DNA of 64,000 nucleotides from Mycteria americana (taxonomy: Eukaryota > Chordata > Aves > Ciconiiformes > Ciconiidae). Under the pieces are notes generated by a model. It ran no database searches. It was not told where the DNA came from and was given only the letters and a program-made list of their open reading frames with translations. How positions within the stretch are numbered: the first letter of the stretch is position 1; every line of letters begins with the position of its first letter. The DNA lies in the NCBI RefSeq assembly GCF_035582795.1, contig NC_134367.1:108424062-108488061 (forward strand). The letters run 5' to 3'. Positions 13,821 to 27,059 of this stretch are shown here, one piece after another. Position numbers and translations under genes: made by a program.

Positions 13821-14415
13821 TGTAGTGGTTTAACCCCAGCCGGCAACTAATCCCCACCCAGCCGCTCGCTCACTCCCCCTGCAGCGGGATGGGGGAGAGA
13901 ATCGGAAGAGTAAAAGTGAGAAAACTCGTGGGTTGAGATAAAGACAGTTTAATAGGGAAAGCAAAAGCCCCACGCACAACCAAAGCAAACCAAAGAATTC
14001 ATTCGCTCCTTCCCATGGGCAGGCAGGTGTTCAGCCATCTCCAGGAAAGCAGGGCTCCATCGTGCGTAAGGTTACTTAGGAAGACAAACGCCATCACGCC
14101 GAACGTTCTCCCCTTCCTTCTTCTTCCCCCAGCTTTCTATGCTGAACATGATGGCATATGGTGTGGGATATCCCTTTGGTCAGTCGGGATCAGCTGTCCC
14201 AGCCGTGTCCCCTCCCAGCGTCTTGTGCCTCCCCAGCCCACTGGCTGGTGGGGTGGGGTGAGGAGCAGAAGAGGCCTGGACTCTGTGCAAGCCCTGCTCA
14301 GCAGTAACGAAAACATCCCTGTGTTATCCACACTGTTTCCAGCACAAATCCAAAACATAGCCCCATACCAGCTACTACGAAGAAAATTAACTCTATCCCA
14401 GCCCAAACCAGCACA
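13821..14415 (-). mobile_element. Solo LTR of an avian endogenous retrovirus, ERVL-like
   Basis: A 595-bp element with TG...CA termini (TGTAGTGG on the left, CCAGCACA on the right) between identical 5-bp duplications. Five-base duplications fit the ERVL class. The sequence resembles a long terminal repeat family common in neoavian genomes, whose sense strand begins TGTGCTGG, here on the minus strand. In that sense a degenerate TATA-like CATAGAAA lies near 14136-14143 and ATTAAA at 13948-13953 would serve as poly(A) signal in the 3' third. No gag, pol or env sequence is attached, so this is the usual product of recombination between two LTRs. Open frames of 185 codons (+, from 14015) and 96 codons (-) across it are spurious. 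Confidence 0.9.
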
Positions 14416-14420
14416 ATACC
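14416..14420. repeat. Target-site duplication ATACC, right copy
   Basis: An exact match to 13816-13820, directly after the CA end of the LTR. The lack of any mismatch means the insertion has not lost its flank, though five bases give little information on age. Confidence 0.85.
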
Positions 14421-14982
14421 TTACCAAAATAAAGTGTCATAATGAAGACTTATCATTCAAGTGTTGCTCAATCTGGCATTTTCATCATTTGTGGCTGAGA
14501 AGCAATATGGGACTTGAACTAATATATCTTAACTGCAAGATACTCAAGCCCATACACAAGAATTTGAGATAGCTCAATAGCTGCACTGGATAACTTAGAT
14601 ATCTAACCTCCAATTAGCCTAATTAAGACAGAGCAGGAGAGAGAGAGAGACGTACCCCAAATCCTTATTTGCATTGAAATATTCTTTTACACGATACAGA
14701 GGGAGTAAATGTCTTGAAAATGTGTGTAAACCACAGCATTTGAGACTACAATAGCTTTTATGATCTCAGAGTAATAAGCATGAAACAGAGTTGCAAACAA
14801 TAGCATGTAAAAGGTGATTGATGTTTAATTAGGGAATTGTAAACTTCTATGCATTTATAATCAGTGGTATTTGAAAAGGACACATTCCATGAACCTGCAA
14901 TAAACGTTGGTACTTGTTCAACACGACCGGTAACTTAGTACATCCAGATAGTTTTTAGTGCTATAACTTTGATATACACTAC

Positions 14983-15348
14983 CTGGCATCTGTTATCCAG
15001 GTTCACAGGTACATCAGTGCAGCGAATTTGGCTGTCGCCAGTCAGGACTTTGGATGGAGACTGAACTACCTCCTGAATGAGCAGCTCAAAACTGAGACCA
15101 TCTGTAAAAGCAGAATGTGAGTATGCCTGTTTGGCTTTTGCCAGAAACTGGTTTCTTACGGGCAATGGAGGAGGGAGGTTGTACTTCTGTTTGTCCCCTG
15201 CATACAGAGGCTGATAACTTTGACCAGCATAGAAGTTTCAAAATTCAAAGGGCGAATGAAGTCCTCGTGACGCTGCGTACATGTAGCTGAAACCGTGTAT
15301 GTGCTTGGATTCTTCAGCGTTCCAAATACACACTTGGATTTTTGTAGC
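14983..15348 (-). other. Coding-like stretch, possible exon relic (unidentified)
   Basis: Read on the minus strand, one frame is open from 15348 to 14938 except for a single TGA at 15238-15240. After that TGA there are 100 codons, beginning NFYAGQSYQPLYAG and including LPPPLPVRNQFLAKAKQAY and a segment ending VNLDNRCQ. At that point, 14983/14982, the DNA reads CAG|GTAGTG, an acceptable splice donor. The composition reads more like protein than most chance frames here, but I do not recognise the family and no acceptor is obvious. Open frames of this length are expected by chance in 64 kb, so this may be nothing. Alternatives are a decayed exon of a lost gene or an old retrocopy. Confidence 0.15.
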
Positions 15349-17120
15349 TCAGAAGTTACTGACATTCAAACTGATTGTTTAATTTTTCACTTCGTCCTGG
15401 TTAAGTGTAAAAAGTGGCCTGATCTGTTTCTGTTTTGGTGCTCTCAAAGAAACACTGTGCTCTTATGTTTAAATTAATATTTATTTTAAATATATAAAAT
15501 CTAGAATAATATGCTTCAGTCTTAAACTCCTATTATTATAAACTGATGTTTAATGTTATCAGTACTTCAGTATTTTTATAAATGGTCCAGCACAGTAGGG
15601 ACATATAAACTCTCTTTTCATTTACCGTTTTTAGTACTTCATGATTGTATTTCATGATGCCTCTAAATTAATGAAGTTGAAATGCTAGGCCTGGATGCAC
15701 AGATGATTCAAAGTACCTACAGCTAGCTTTAAAACTGCTTGAAACAACTGGGGAAAAAAAGACAAACGCTTGACCTATAATAGTAAAACAGAAGCCCAAT
15801 GTACTTCATTGCTAGGAAGTCTGTATACACATGCCTCACATCTAGCTTGCCTTTTTCACAACCCTCCCTTCAAGACTACCTCCACCTTTGTTCTCTCCTC
15901 AAGTTCTCCTTTCCAGCTCAGCTCTGGTTTCCTTGCAGTGTCTGAACATGCATCCGAGAGCTGGTTATCATGCTGCAAGGGGCCAGCCAGTTCAGAAGGG
16001 GCTGCAATTATGCCATTGTGTGCCTGCTTTTTAAGCGTATGTTCCCAGACACAGAGCCTGAACAAGACGCGCTATTATCTCTCGCCTACTTCTCCGACCA
16101 CGAGGGAGTGATTGATCTCAAGCAGCAGCGCAGGTGTGATGGCCTATGCAGCAGGGGGGCACTGGGCCATGCAATCCCTAAGGATTAGTCTCCAGTCATA
16201 AGAACTCTCAGCAATTTATCTTTCTGATACTAGGTCTAAATTTGCCTTTTGTCCATTGTCATTGTGCTACTCTGCAAGTTATTCCCCCTCCTTTGGGCAA
16301 CCGAGAGCGGCTCCCTCCTGGTGCTTGCATGCCTCAAATCCTTGCAGTCGCTGCTGCGTGCCAAGAGGCCCTGCTGAGGAAGGAGCCCCTGCTGCTTGCG
16401 TACAGCCTTGTTGGAGCCCGTTGCCAGTGGAGGAGAGCTGGCGCGATTCATTTATTTAAGTGGCCTTGCCCCAGAGATAGCTATTGTTTGTATTGTCACC
16501 TCCTCTGCCACCTGGGGACTGGGAACCGGGCAGGGGCGGTGTGAGCTTCTGAGCTGGACTGTAAATCTAAGGGCTGTGGATTTAAACCCGTTTTGTCTTC
16601 TGACTGTGCAAGAGCTCAGAAATCATCCTGACATCTAACATTTGCTGTCTCACTCCTGTTTTTTGATACACTTCAGCCTGAAATGCCTGATTGATGTGAA
16701 ACCCTGCTGGAGTCTTCAGCTTTCACACTCGCTCTGGTTTCACGTTGTTGTATTTTAAGATCAGGAAAGCAAAGATTCATGTCAGATGTTGTTGCTGTTA
16801 GTGTCTTCCCCCTTCCCTCCATCCAAGTCCATGCTATCTGGAAATGGGTCCACCCTTCCTTAGGAAACCCAGACAGCAAGGAAGCCACAGCTTCTTCATG
16901 TTTTTACATTTAGGTGTGCCTGACTGAATGTAGATTTCCTCAAAGCTATCGCAGTTCTCAGATTGGTTTGTTTTTACTTCAGAGGATCTGAAGTCGCACC
17001 TCAGTGTATCAAACTAGACGCAACTCTTGTTTGTAACCTCTCCTACAGTGGGAGGGGAAATGGAGAAGACAAACTGGAACTGTGTCAAAAGACTCCATCT
17101 CTTCCATCCCTTCTCTATAC

Positions 17121-17156
17121 TCAGGACACTCAGGACACTCCGGACACACTCAGGAC
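17121..17156. repeat. Short tandem repeat, CAGGACACT-like units
   Basis: About four imperfect copies of a 9-10 bp unit (TCAGGACACT, TCAGGACACT, CCGGACACA, CTCAGGACA). It is too short to be called a minisatellite with confidence. Confidence 0.7.
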
Positions 17157-18779
17157 AGTGGCTGATGGGTAACTGGTGATCTGAACTGAGAATTTGGCTC
17201 CCAGCTACCAAGTTTTGCCATATACTCAATTAGTTCAATAAAGGGAGATCTGAGAGCTCCAGCCTGCCTGGGTATGGATGCAGCAGACAGTAAGTATGCC
17301 AGCACCTAGAGCTGACTGCTGCCGCCAAGAAAAAGCACGTGCATCCTGGGCTGTGGTGTCCTGCCTGAAATCCCTCTGTTCTCACTGCAGAAACCCTCCA
17401 AATTAAATGTGGGACAGGAAGCTACTGACTGTGTAATAGCAATCTGAGAGTACTCCCACTGTCTTCTTCAGACATCCACTCCAGTGCAACCTGCTGGAAG
17501 CACCGGTGTCTCTTCCCAGTAACTGTCCAGAGAGCCCGAGTTCCTAATTTAGGAGCAGTGAATTGTACCTAACTTGGAACATCGCCCTCTGAAGGTTTCC
17601 AGAGGTTGCAATGTCTTTTTGGCTAACAATGCAGTATAGTCTCTTTCTTTCCCCTTAACTAACGTACAAGCAGATGGAAACCTGCAACTGGGCTAACATG
17701 GAAAAGTTGGACAAGCACAGCAACAGGTGAAATATTTCTTTCCTCTTTGAGGTAGCAAGCTTGGCAAAGGGTCTACTTCACTTCCATGAATCTTTTTATT
17801 TGACCAGGCAAAGGAAAGGGTTGACAGCCTTACCCGAGATACTTGCCCTGCTCCCCTTAGCCACCAAAACAATTGAGCTGGGGCAGCACAAGCTCTGGCC
17901 TGGCTTATTTATCCTGCCTTCCGTACTCAAGCTACCACATGTGTCTCTGTGCTGTGCTGTGGTCCGCAATAGGAAATTAAGCCATAAGCCAATGTTGACT
18001 TCTGTTGGAAGTCCCCCTATACAATAGTCTTCAGTAGTTGCCCTTTAGGGACAGAGCACCTCCTTTTCTGGGTAACTGGTTACCTATTTCATGATAGGGT
18101 AGAATCAGTGGTTACAGTAGTCCCTGCGCCCAGTGCTCCGAGCCCATCTCTTGTCTCTTCTCTTCCCCATGCTGATGCTTTAAATCCAGTTCATCTTGCC
18201 AACAGTCAGCCATCAGCTGTGTGCTAGCTTGGGAAAGCTTAATTCAGTTGACTAACCTATTGTCCCCATTTGTTTGTTTGTGTAGGTTTTAACAGGAAAA
18301 GGCGTGGGGTTTAGTCTATGGCAGCAGACAGCATTCACCCAGGACACCTGGTAATGCTTCTTTGTGTGCAACATGCATATTAATTAAAAAGTTATAAATC
18401 TTGTGTGCTTTTTGTAAACTAAAATACTGGATTTCCAGTTCAGAGTCTTCCGGTATGTAAACATAGAGGCTAGGAAATACAGGTGATCTACTCTTGGTCT
18501 TACAGATAAGCAGTTTTTTTGCCCACCTCTGTACTTACACGTAGGAGCCATCATTTGATTTAGGTTTTGAACAAACCCTCTCTGACCCTGGAATTTACAG
18601 TCATCCTTTCTTGTAAGAAGAAATGAAGTGAGTCATTTCCAGTGGGAAACAGTTTTTCTGGTAAAGTCTAGCATCATATACATATATGTAAGAGTGTGTA
18701 TAAAAATATAAAATAAATAAGCAGGCATAACGCCAGATTTCTTTAAAGGTTAGATCTGGTCATAAAGGCTGACGCTGTT

Positions 18780-18795
18780 AAAAAAAAAAAAAAAA
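18780..18795 (+). repeat. Poly-A run (A16)
   Basis: Sixteen A followed by CAAAAAACCAAAACCC. No retroposed body is recognisable upstream, so I call it a simple repeat. Confidence 0.8.
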
Positions 18796-20454
18796 CAAAA
18801 AACCAAAACCCAATCTTGTTTACTTATTACAGTGTTTACTTATGGCGTTTAGGCCAGCTGAAGCTTTGAGACACATCAGCATACTTTACTTGAGGAAGCT
18901 CAGGTTTACATTAGTTTCTAAAAATGTAATCTTTCACTTCCAGCTTTCTAAGAAAGTTTGGCCTTTCTTCCCTTACACAGCATCTGGCCACATTATGCCA
19001 ATTCAGTCATCACCTCCAGATGTGTTACTGTGATTTGTTGTATCTAAAGCTGGGTTTGAAGATGACGCCCAGATTTCAGTGGGGACAGCATATGATTGCC
19101 TGCCTGCCTTCTCCATGCTTCAGGCCACGGTGGGCATCTAAAGCCTGCTCTCTGCTGCTTCCCATTTAGTTTCAAAACCAATTTAAGGCACTGATCTAGT
19201 TTTCAAATCAATAAATGGATCAAGCTTCAGCCACATTAGAAGCTGAATATTAAGCTATGTATGACTGTGGCTGCTGCATTCTTGTAGGACCACACCAGAC
19301 ACACAGCCCAGACATACCTATTCTCTTGACGACTGACAAGGAAAAACCTCTCAGAAGCTATTAGATGCATCTAGAATCAGAACTCCCTGAGGATCCATTT
19401 CAGAGCTTCCTTAAAAAGCCTTTTTATACTTGGGTACTTAAATTCTGAACTTCATTCTTATATCTCTAAATCTTCTCCCACCTGCCCTTTTTCTACTAAA
19501 ATAGTTACCCCAATGAATATTGACCTTCAAGAGGGAAGACTGCCAGACACTACATGGTATCAGCTTCATTTCTGCAATATTACAGATAGGGCAACAGTGA
19601 AAAGAATGCCAAAATAAGGCAGATGGTTTGGTTGTCCAGCATTTTTAGTTCTGTATTGCTTCTGCAGCCTTTTGTGGGTGTTCCAGGATTTACAGATAAA
19701 TATAAGGTCAGCTCTGGAAGGCAAGATTACCAGAGAGGAATAGATACAAGAGTTAGGGAGAGCCAGGTAATTAATATACATACTGCCTACTCCTGATTCA
19801 GAATTTGCACAGCTCCAGGAGAAGGCACCATCTCATAAATTACATCTCCACTGTGATTGAATGATTATTCTTATTAAAAATGATGCATGAAATAAAAAGA
19901 CAAGCCTAATTCTCAGATGATAGTTTAAATCTACAGCACTGGCAGCCAGATAAATCCTTCTTCTGCCTGGTAAATAAAGCAGAGACAGAACTAGCTACTC
20001 AGAGGTGTATTTAATATTGACTGAACAAGGAATAAAAGGGACATATGTAGAGACAGACTAGCTGAGCCCAAGTTGTACATGTGCCTCTGAGAGTGTGTAT
20101 TACTGTCTTACTGAGTAGTGGACTTCAGACTAGGAAGAACTGCCAGAATTAACGAAGGCAGTGTGACCTTGCAGGACCAGTGATTAGAACAACTAGAATT
20201 AAACAGTGTGTGCAGCACTGTAATACGGGTCCTTGGTGGATGTGCAGACAATATGCTGTGAAGTAACTGTAGTACCTTAACAGACACCCATTAATGTGTT
20301 GGCACGAATTGCAGCAAACAGCCATATGTGGCTCATCTGCCAGCATTTCAAGAGGAAAGCCAAAATTCCTTTATTACCTTGGTCTGGATTGCTACCCTGT
20401 CTATTTTTTGTACCGCTATAGGAATTTTTGAGGCGAGCGAGTTGTCTGGTCAAG

Positions 20455-20930
20455 TGTTGCGTGTCCAGAGAAGGGCAACGAAGCTGGTGAAGGGTCTGGA
20501 GCACAAGTCTGATGAGGAGCGGCTGAGGGAACTGGGGTTGTTTAGCCTGGAGAAAAGGAGGCTGAGGGGAGACCTTATCGCTCTCTACAACTGCCTGGAA
20601 GGAGGTTGTAGAGAGGTGGGGGTCGGTCTCTTCTCCCAGGTAACAAGTGATAGGACAAGAGGAAATGGCCTCAAGTTGTGCCAGGGGAGGTTTAGACTGG
20701 ATATTAGGAAAAATTTCTTGACCGAAAGGGTTGTCAAGCATTGGACCAGGCTGCCCAGGGAAGTGGTGGAGTCGCCATCCCTGGAGGTATTTAGAAGACA
20801 TGTAGATGTGGTGCTTAGGGACATGGTGTAGTGGTGGACTTGGCAGTGCTAGGTTTACGGTTGGACTCGATGATCTTAAAGGTCTTTTCCAACCTATACG
20901 ATTCTGTGATTCTGTGATTCTGTGATTCTG
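20455..20930 (+). mobile_element. CR1 LINE, 5'-truncated 3' end
   Basis: About 475 bp of the 3' terminus of a chicken-repeat-1 non-LTR retrotransposon. The + strand encodes the end of the ORF2 polyprotein (from [11 protein letters not shown], through [18 protein letters not shown] and [17 protein letters not shown], to DVVLRDMV and a TAG stop at 20829-20831). A 3' UTR of about 70 bp and the tail of three full plus one partial ATTCTGTG units (20901-20930) follow. Severe 5' truncation is normal for CR1. The frame is uninterrupted over about 125 codons, suggesting limited decay. The left boundary is uncertain by a few tens of bases because the first bases diverge from the consensus I remember. 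The copy cannot move by itself, as it lacks the endonuclease and most of the reverse transcriptase. Confidence 0.95.
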
Positions 20931-23900
20931 TTTTCTTTCCAGTGCTTCCAGCTGTGGCTGTTTCAAGAAAGGTTTAAATGCTCATTGTGTTCCCATTGTA
21001 ATTACATTGAAGTGCTGTGTGGGTGAGGGTGGGGCAGCTATTTTTTCTTGACCTCAGCTGGTGATCAGTTTATCCCCTTGAAGCATGACAGTTGATATCT
21101 TTGGACATTTTTCATTAGCTAGGGTAATATTAGATACTATTCTTATTTGTACAAATGTCTAATCCAGCTTTTGTTCTCTGAGCTGGCTCTGCCAGAGGAT
21201 ATCCGAGCTGAAGAGAGATGAAGAACAAGGAAGACAGTGTACTGATGCGGTGTGACTGATGTTACTGGGAATGCGTAACAGTAATTGCAGGTTTTTCCTG
21301 CCCTAGTTTCCTCTTCCTGTTGGCACTGAAGTTAATGAGGATTTGAAATAATTCTGCAATATTGTGTTTGTATAATAATTATTGATATGAACAATGAAGG
21401 CTTTAAACACGCAACATACTGACATGCCATCAGGAAATTTTAAGTGTTGTTGCTGTGGGTGGTGGTGGGTCACACAAAATACAGTGCAAACAATATTTGT
21501 TCAAGTGAGGCAGGAAGTCAAAACCTTCCCCGAGCCTTTATAGTTCAATAATTTGTTCTAAATTTTGCCAAGAGAGCAACTTGTCTAAGAAAGCAGTTTC
21601 TGGAGTAAATCAAAGTCCTTGTTGCCCTTAGGGCCTCACTGAGATGCTCTTCTCAGATACCAGCTGCATGAGAGATGAAAATAAGTGTGTCGTTCTGACT
21701 GATTGCTGCTCTACCTTGTCTTTCCAGCAGCCTGGAGAGAATTAACAGAATCACAGTCCTGGAATGAGCATGGAGTTGTCAGGAATCTCAATATTTGGAA
21801 GGCCCGAGGTTTAAGTGAAAACCTCAAAACATGGCTGAACTAGAAAACTCTTAAGGAAAGCACAAATACAAGAAATTTAGCCATTTAAAGAAATAAACCC
21901 TGTTTATCAGCCCTGGAAATTACCGTCTTCAGCTGTGTCTGGCCATGGATTGGCAGTAGCAAGTGCTAGTTTTGTTCTGCTTGCCATTCAGCATAGGACA
22001 CCAGGCAGGAATAAGAAACAGTGAGCCCTGCACTCCCGTAAATGTTGTCTTTAAAAAGAGAAGCTGGAGAGAGAATAAGAAATAAACAGTCATGTTACAC
22101 ACTTCATTTTCAAACTGATGCTGAGTGATACCTGAATCCAGTGACTCAAACCTCCAGGATTATTGTTTGTTTAAATTGTTATTACTACAATTTTATTCAA
22201 GTGCAGTTTGGAAAATCTTGACATGTCAGAAATGCTTTGTAAAACTCAGAGTGTTGTTTTAGGGCTTGGGAAGTAATGATGGTAGAAAAATGATCTTTAA
22301 AAATGTTTTAATTTTGAAGGCCTTTGTATATAGCATAAACACCTTATTAATTCAAAATATTTCACCAGCATTTGTACAGAAAATGTCCAGGTTTCTTTGT
22401 GGCTGCTCGACATTTTCTCTTCTCCCTCTCTCTGAATCTTTCTATTTTGCCACTGAAAAAGTGAAAGAAGAGGAAAAATGATAAAGGAAATCAAGCAAAC
22501 AGAAAAGACAAGAAACCTGAAGCTTCTTTACTCCGGGGCTTCATTTTTTTAGGAAGATGATTCTGACAGGAGGATTTTTGCTGGAAATTAATATTTTAAA
22601 TGTTTCCTGAAATGAAAAAAAGCCTCAATCTGATAAGGATAGCTTGTTCTGTTTAAGAACTTTGATCTCTTTCCTGCCCCTGGCCTTTGTGCAGCTTTGT
22701 CTCCCCTTTGTGTAAATCACAGGCTGGTCTTTTCACTCCAATTTGGGAAGAATGTCAGGTATGCCTGTGTCAAATTGCCCACATAACCTTCACTGCTTTA
22801 AGGCACACACTGACATTAAGTTGTCTCTGTGTAACAGTGTCCAAGGGATCTGGTTTATCTCTGTCACCTCAAGGTAAAGTCACCTTCTACACTGACGTTT
22901 TCAGGTAACTAACTCGTTTAAAATCAGTATCTGCCCAGACTTCTCAGCTCTGCCATGTGTGCCTTACGGCATGGCAACACGAGTCCCTGCAAAGAGAGAC
23001 CACAGCTGAAATCCAGCTCCAGTGAAGTCTGAATTCCTGTTAATTTTAGCACCGTAGGATTTGAAGAAAAATGCCTTTCTTTCTCCCATATTGATGAACT
23101 TTCTATGTGGACATGCCTGGATCTTCAGAACCCTTCACCTTCTTTCCTTCTTTTGTCTTAAAAAGTTACGTCTTCTTTCAAGTGGCATCACCACAGCCTA
23201 TCAGTGCTTAAAAAAATCAGAGATGGCTCTGTGGTTTCAGTAAGGTTATATGGGCAGTTTTAATTCTCATCAAGATGTTCATATAGTGTTGTGCCCACCT
23301 CCCTTGCTGTATACCTTAATTTCTGTTTGCGATTTCCTTCTCTTCTAATCTCGAATTAGTCTATCCCAGTAATACTTAGTTCTGCTTCTTTGCTTATTTC
23401 CATGCTTCACACAAAAACGGTTTATGCTATTTTGCTTAGCAAAGGTACTTGGAAATAAGGGGCATTATAAGAATAACTGTGCAATGCAATGACTTTTTTT
23501 AATCTCAGCCAAACCTCCCTCCCTATGAAGCAAAAGCTTTTACAAGTTGAAAAGAGGCAGGCCATCAAGACCGTACAGTGAAACTGCTATCACAGAAAAT
23601 TGCTTGTATTCCCCACTGAGCTGTTCGGTGTGTCCACCCAGTCCTTGGGCAAAAACTGAGTTCAGTGACTAAGCTGAGCAAAAATGAAACTACTTCATTA
23701 TTCTTTCAAAAGATTTTGGATGGTCCAAAGGTAGTTAAAGCAAGAAACATAAGGACTGTGATTCTGGCCCACACCCTGGCTTTTCCAATGACTTGTACTA
23801 TTTAGTTTCTCTATGCTCTCAAGTCTGAGCAGTGGGGAGGATAATGCTGATAATTCAGAGAACTGAGGAAAGTTTACAAAGTACTCTGAAACTGCAGACT

Positions 23901-25897
23901 GCTGTTGTATAGCACATTATCAACAGTTCAGCCAGACATTCTGAATCTGCTCCTGAAAGGAACTATCTAGTTACTGAAGGCAACCTACCAAAAATCCCAA
24001 ATTGAAAAATCTCATCCTCTCCTAACACAGACGGGATGATATGGCCAGGAACAAGTGGAGAGGAAATGTGCAGAGATGTGAGCAGGACTTCATCTTGTCA
24101 TTGCACAGTTCTGGTTCCAGAGCCAGCAGGACTGAGACTGGTCTTGACTGCATCTTTGGATTTGTCTTCTGTTGGAACCCAGATTCAAACCAATATCATG
24201 AGTTTTGGAGTGTGTTTTTTTCCTGTATGAATTCTTTAATTATTCCCCAAAATTCTGTAGTTGATTCCATTTCACACCTTGCACCTTGCAGCTCTTCAAG
24301 ATCTCAATCCAGTGTTGTCATACCTGGAGATACATGTTAGCTTAGATTCATCCCATGTGTCAGATATTGCTTGGAAATGAGATAGAAGCCACTGGGCTGG
24401 AGTGTGCCTTCTTCCACATGATACTAATGCTATATAAAAAGAAATTACAGATGCTGAAAAACTTCCATGACTTAACTGATCTCCCAAGGTGCTGGCACTT
24501 AACCATCCTGTGAATCCACTTTGTCCTAGGTCAGTTGTATATGTGCTTAGCTTTTGGAAATAGTTTTGGTTTGTAGCATGTGCAAATGTAGTGGAAGTCA
24601 CAGAAGCCACTCCTGTATAATCCAAAGGCAAATATGGTACTCAAAACTCAAAGAATTTTGCCTTTAAAGTGTCCTTGATCTATTACCCAGTTCTTCCTGT
24701 TCCAATAATAGCTTCTCTGATTCTTTCTCTGAAAAATGAAATCACATTATGAAATTACATTAGTGTGCATTGAGAGAGTACCAGTTATCTGATCTGACAT
24801 TTTATATATTGATTGAAACGCTGAGAGACAAGAAAGTCATGATTTATAACAGCACAGTGAAAGACTGAGAAACAGATGAGGTAAGGTCACAAAACGTGAA
24901 TGGTAAATGGGATCTGAGCGCACTCAGCTCCTGCGAAGCACGAGCCTGACAGGGCTGCTCCGTGATGTTAAGGAAGGATATGAGGGGTTCTTGTTCCCCA
25001 AAACAAGTTTGGTTTGCTTAGCTGTTTTATTTTTCTATGTAGTCTTACCAACCTATAGGGAACAAAAACTACTGATAGTAAGAATATATAGCAATGTCTA
25101 ATCCAGAACTTCTTATTTATAGGTCTTAGAAATACTTCAGAAAGGTGAAGCAACAGAGACGTCCAAAGGTAATTACCTAGCAGGCTGGTGGGGGAGCCAG
25201 GACAGCCCCCAGCACTCATGAACCCCAGTCCAGAAGTCTGTCCTTTCGGCCGAATTGCCTCTAATCATGAGAGCAAGGAAGGGTGATGTCAGGATTGTGT
25301 TATTGTCCACAGTTTGAAATAGCTGGGCAAGTTACATTTAACTTGAACTGGTCCGTGTGGCATGTTTGGCTTTGTCAGCCTGCCAACCTTGGCCACTAGG
25401 GAAGAGCACAGAGTATCTTTTAGGGGAGGCTTTTTTAAAAACAAGATTTTTGTTTTAATTGCTATTTACACGTTCCACCCTTTGCCCTTTTTCAGCTGCA
25501 GGGAGATCTTGTTCTATTTTAAAAGCTAGGGCAGGAACTTGAGGCTAGAGACTGCAGCCAAATCAAACAGGAATCTCACCAACCTAATAGAGGGTTGGCT
25601 GATAATAAAGGCTATCTTCCCAAGCCTTTAAAGCTCTCTTCTTCCAAAGACACTCCCTTATCTGAAGCCTCTGGCTTCCCATGAGAGGGTATAAACATCT
25701 CCCTATGCGGCAGGGTACCCTTTGACATTAAGAGGAAAGTACAACTCAAGATAAGTTGAAGAGGCTTTTATGTCTAATCTCAGTAAGCATTCAGAGGCTG
25801 TGAATGTCTTTTTATCCTGAGTTGTTGGGGTTTGTTTTGTTTTTTTGGCTGGGAACACATTTTGCTTGGAGTTTTATTACATCCCTCAAGGCATTTC

Positions 25898-25913
25898 TTT
25901 TTTTTTTTTTTTT
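25898..25913. repeat. Poly-T run (T16)
   Basis: Sixteen T, that is A16 on the minus strand. No retroposed body is recognised to its left on that strand. Confidence 0.8.
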
Positions 25914-27059
25914 AGCTGAGCTGTCAGTGCAGTACTTGTTTGGTCAAGACTTGTGTGTTTACTTGGCATCTTCAGGATATAAAACTACTGCTGTTCACAT
26001 GGCTTCCATGCAGCCAATTCTAATATTTTAAGGCACTGACTAATGCGGCTTGAGGGTAAATGTTTTCTGACTTTAACATTGTACCTTGCTCACAGGAGCA
26101 AGTTTTGATGGCTTTTTTTCATTGGCAGAGGTTTCAATCTTGTCGATTCACTGCTATTCCTCATTAGAGTTTTTTTTAAAGAGGTAGCAAAGTTTTAATT
26201 CTTTTTTCATAGGTGTTGGGATCCTGTCAATGAACAGCTCACAGAAAGCCTGGCTCACTCATACAAATGCATTAGTATATCCATGTGATTGCTGAAGACA
26301 AGACCCCTACACTCCCGCTGTAATCATATTCTGCTCTTCCAGGAGTGCTGGGCTCTGATGCGCTCTCCAGGACCTGTTCACTGATCCTTGTTTCACGTCC
26401 CTTCCCAGCCCTCGCATCCCGACCACCGGTCTCCTGGCTGATGCAGAGCAACTGGGGTCTCATTCAGAGCCTGGCATCAGCGGCCCTGTTGTTGTCCTTA
26501 AGGACTGATGCTGAAGGACGTGAGGTGCTTCGTGCCAGCCCAGGGCTGGACACTTTGCTTCTGCTGGGCTCCAGACTGTCTGGCTGGGAAGATACTGGAG
26601 CTGACCTTTCCCTCCCAGCAGCAGTGCTGAAGGCCTCTCTCTTCTGCTCACTGGGAGGCAATGAGAGGGAAAACAAAGACATTTCAGCATAAGGTTTATC
26701 CCTGTGGCTTAGCAGCAGTGGTGAGCATCAGTGGAGGGAGGCTTTACTCAAAGGCTGTCTTGAACGTCCTCCTTCCATCCCATGAATGAAGACTGGGAGT
26801 CCCTCACATGTTCCCGGTAACCACCAAACACTCCACACTGGGTGTTCCCCCATGTTCCAGCCACCCTTCAACCACCTTCATTTCTTTCAAAAGGAAAATG
26901 TCCCTTGAAGCTCATGATGCGAACTTGTTTTTAGATAAAGCGCATGTATTCAACTATCATAATTAACCTTCCATTTTAAACCCTCCATTTTCAGATCAGC
27001 TCCCTACAGGCTAATTTTTCTGTTTGCAAGAATGCGTGAGTGATGCACAGATGCTCTGT

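Larger units (their letters stand above)
14421..20454. other. Intergenic DNA between the LTR and the CR1
   Basis: No recognised gene. It contains a short (GA)7 run at 14637-14650, a coding-like stretch on the minus strand near 15 kb (listed separately), a small tandem repeat at 17121-17156 and an A16 run at 18780-18795. Moderately GC-rich sequence at about 16250-16560 is open in several frames, which its composition explains. Confidence 0.65.

Noticed and set aside
14015..14572. 185-codon open frame on the + strand
   Set aside because: Most of it lies inside the solo LTR, antisense to the element, and it runs out into unique DNA. No protein family is recognisable.
20277..20966. 229-codon open frame on the minus strand
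   Set aside because: It is the antisense of the CR1 ORF2 end plus flanks, a shadow of the LINE coding frame.
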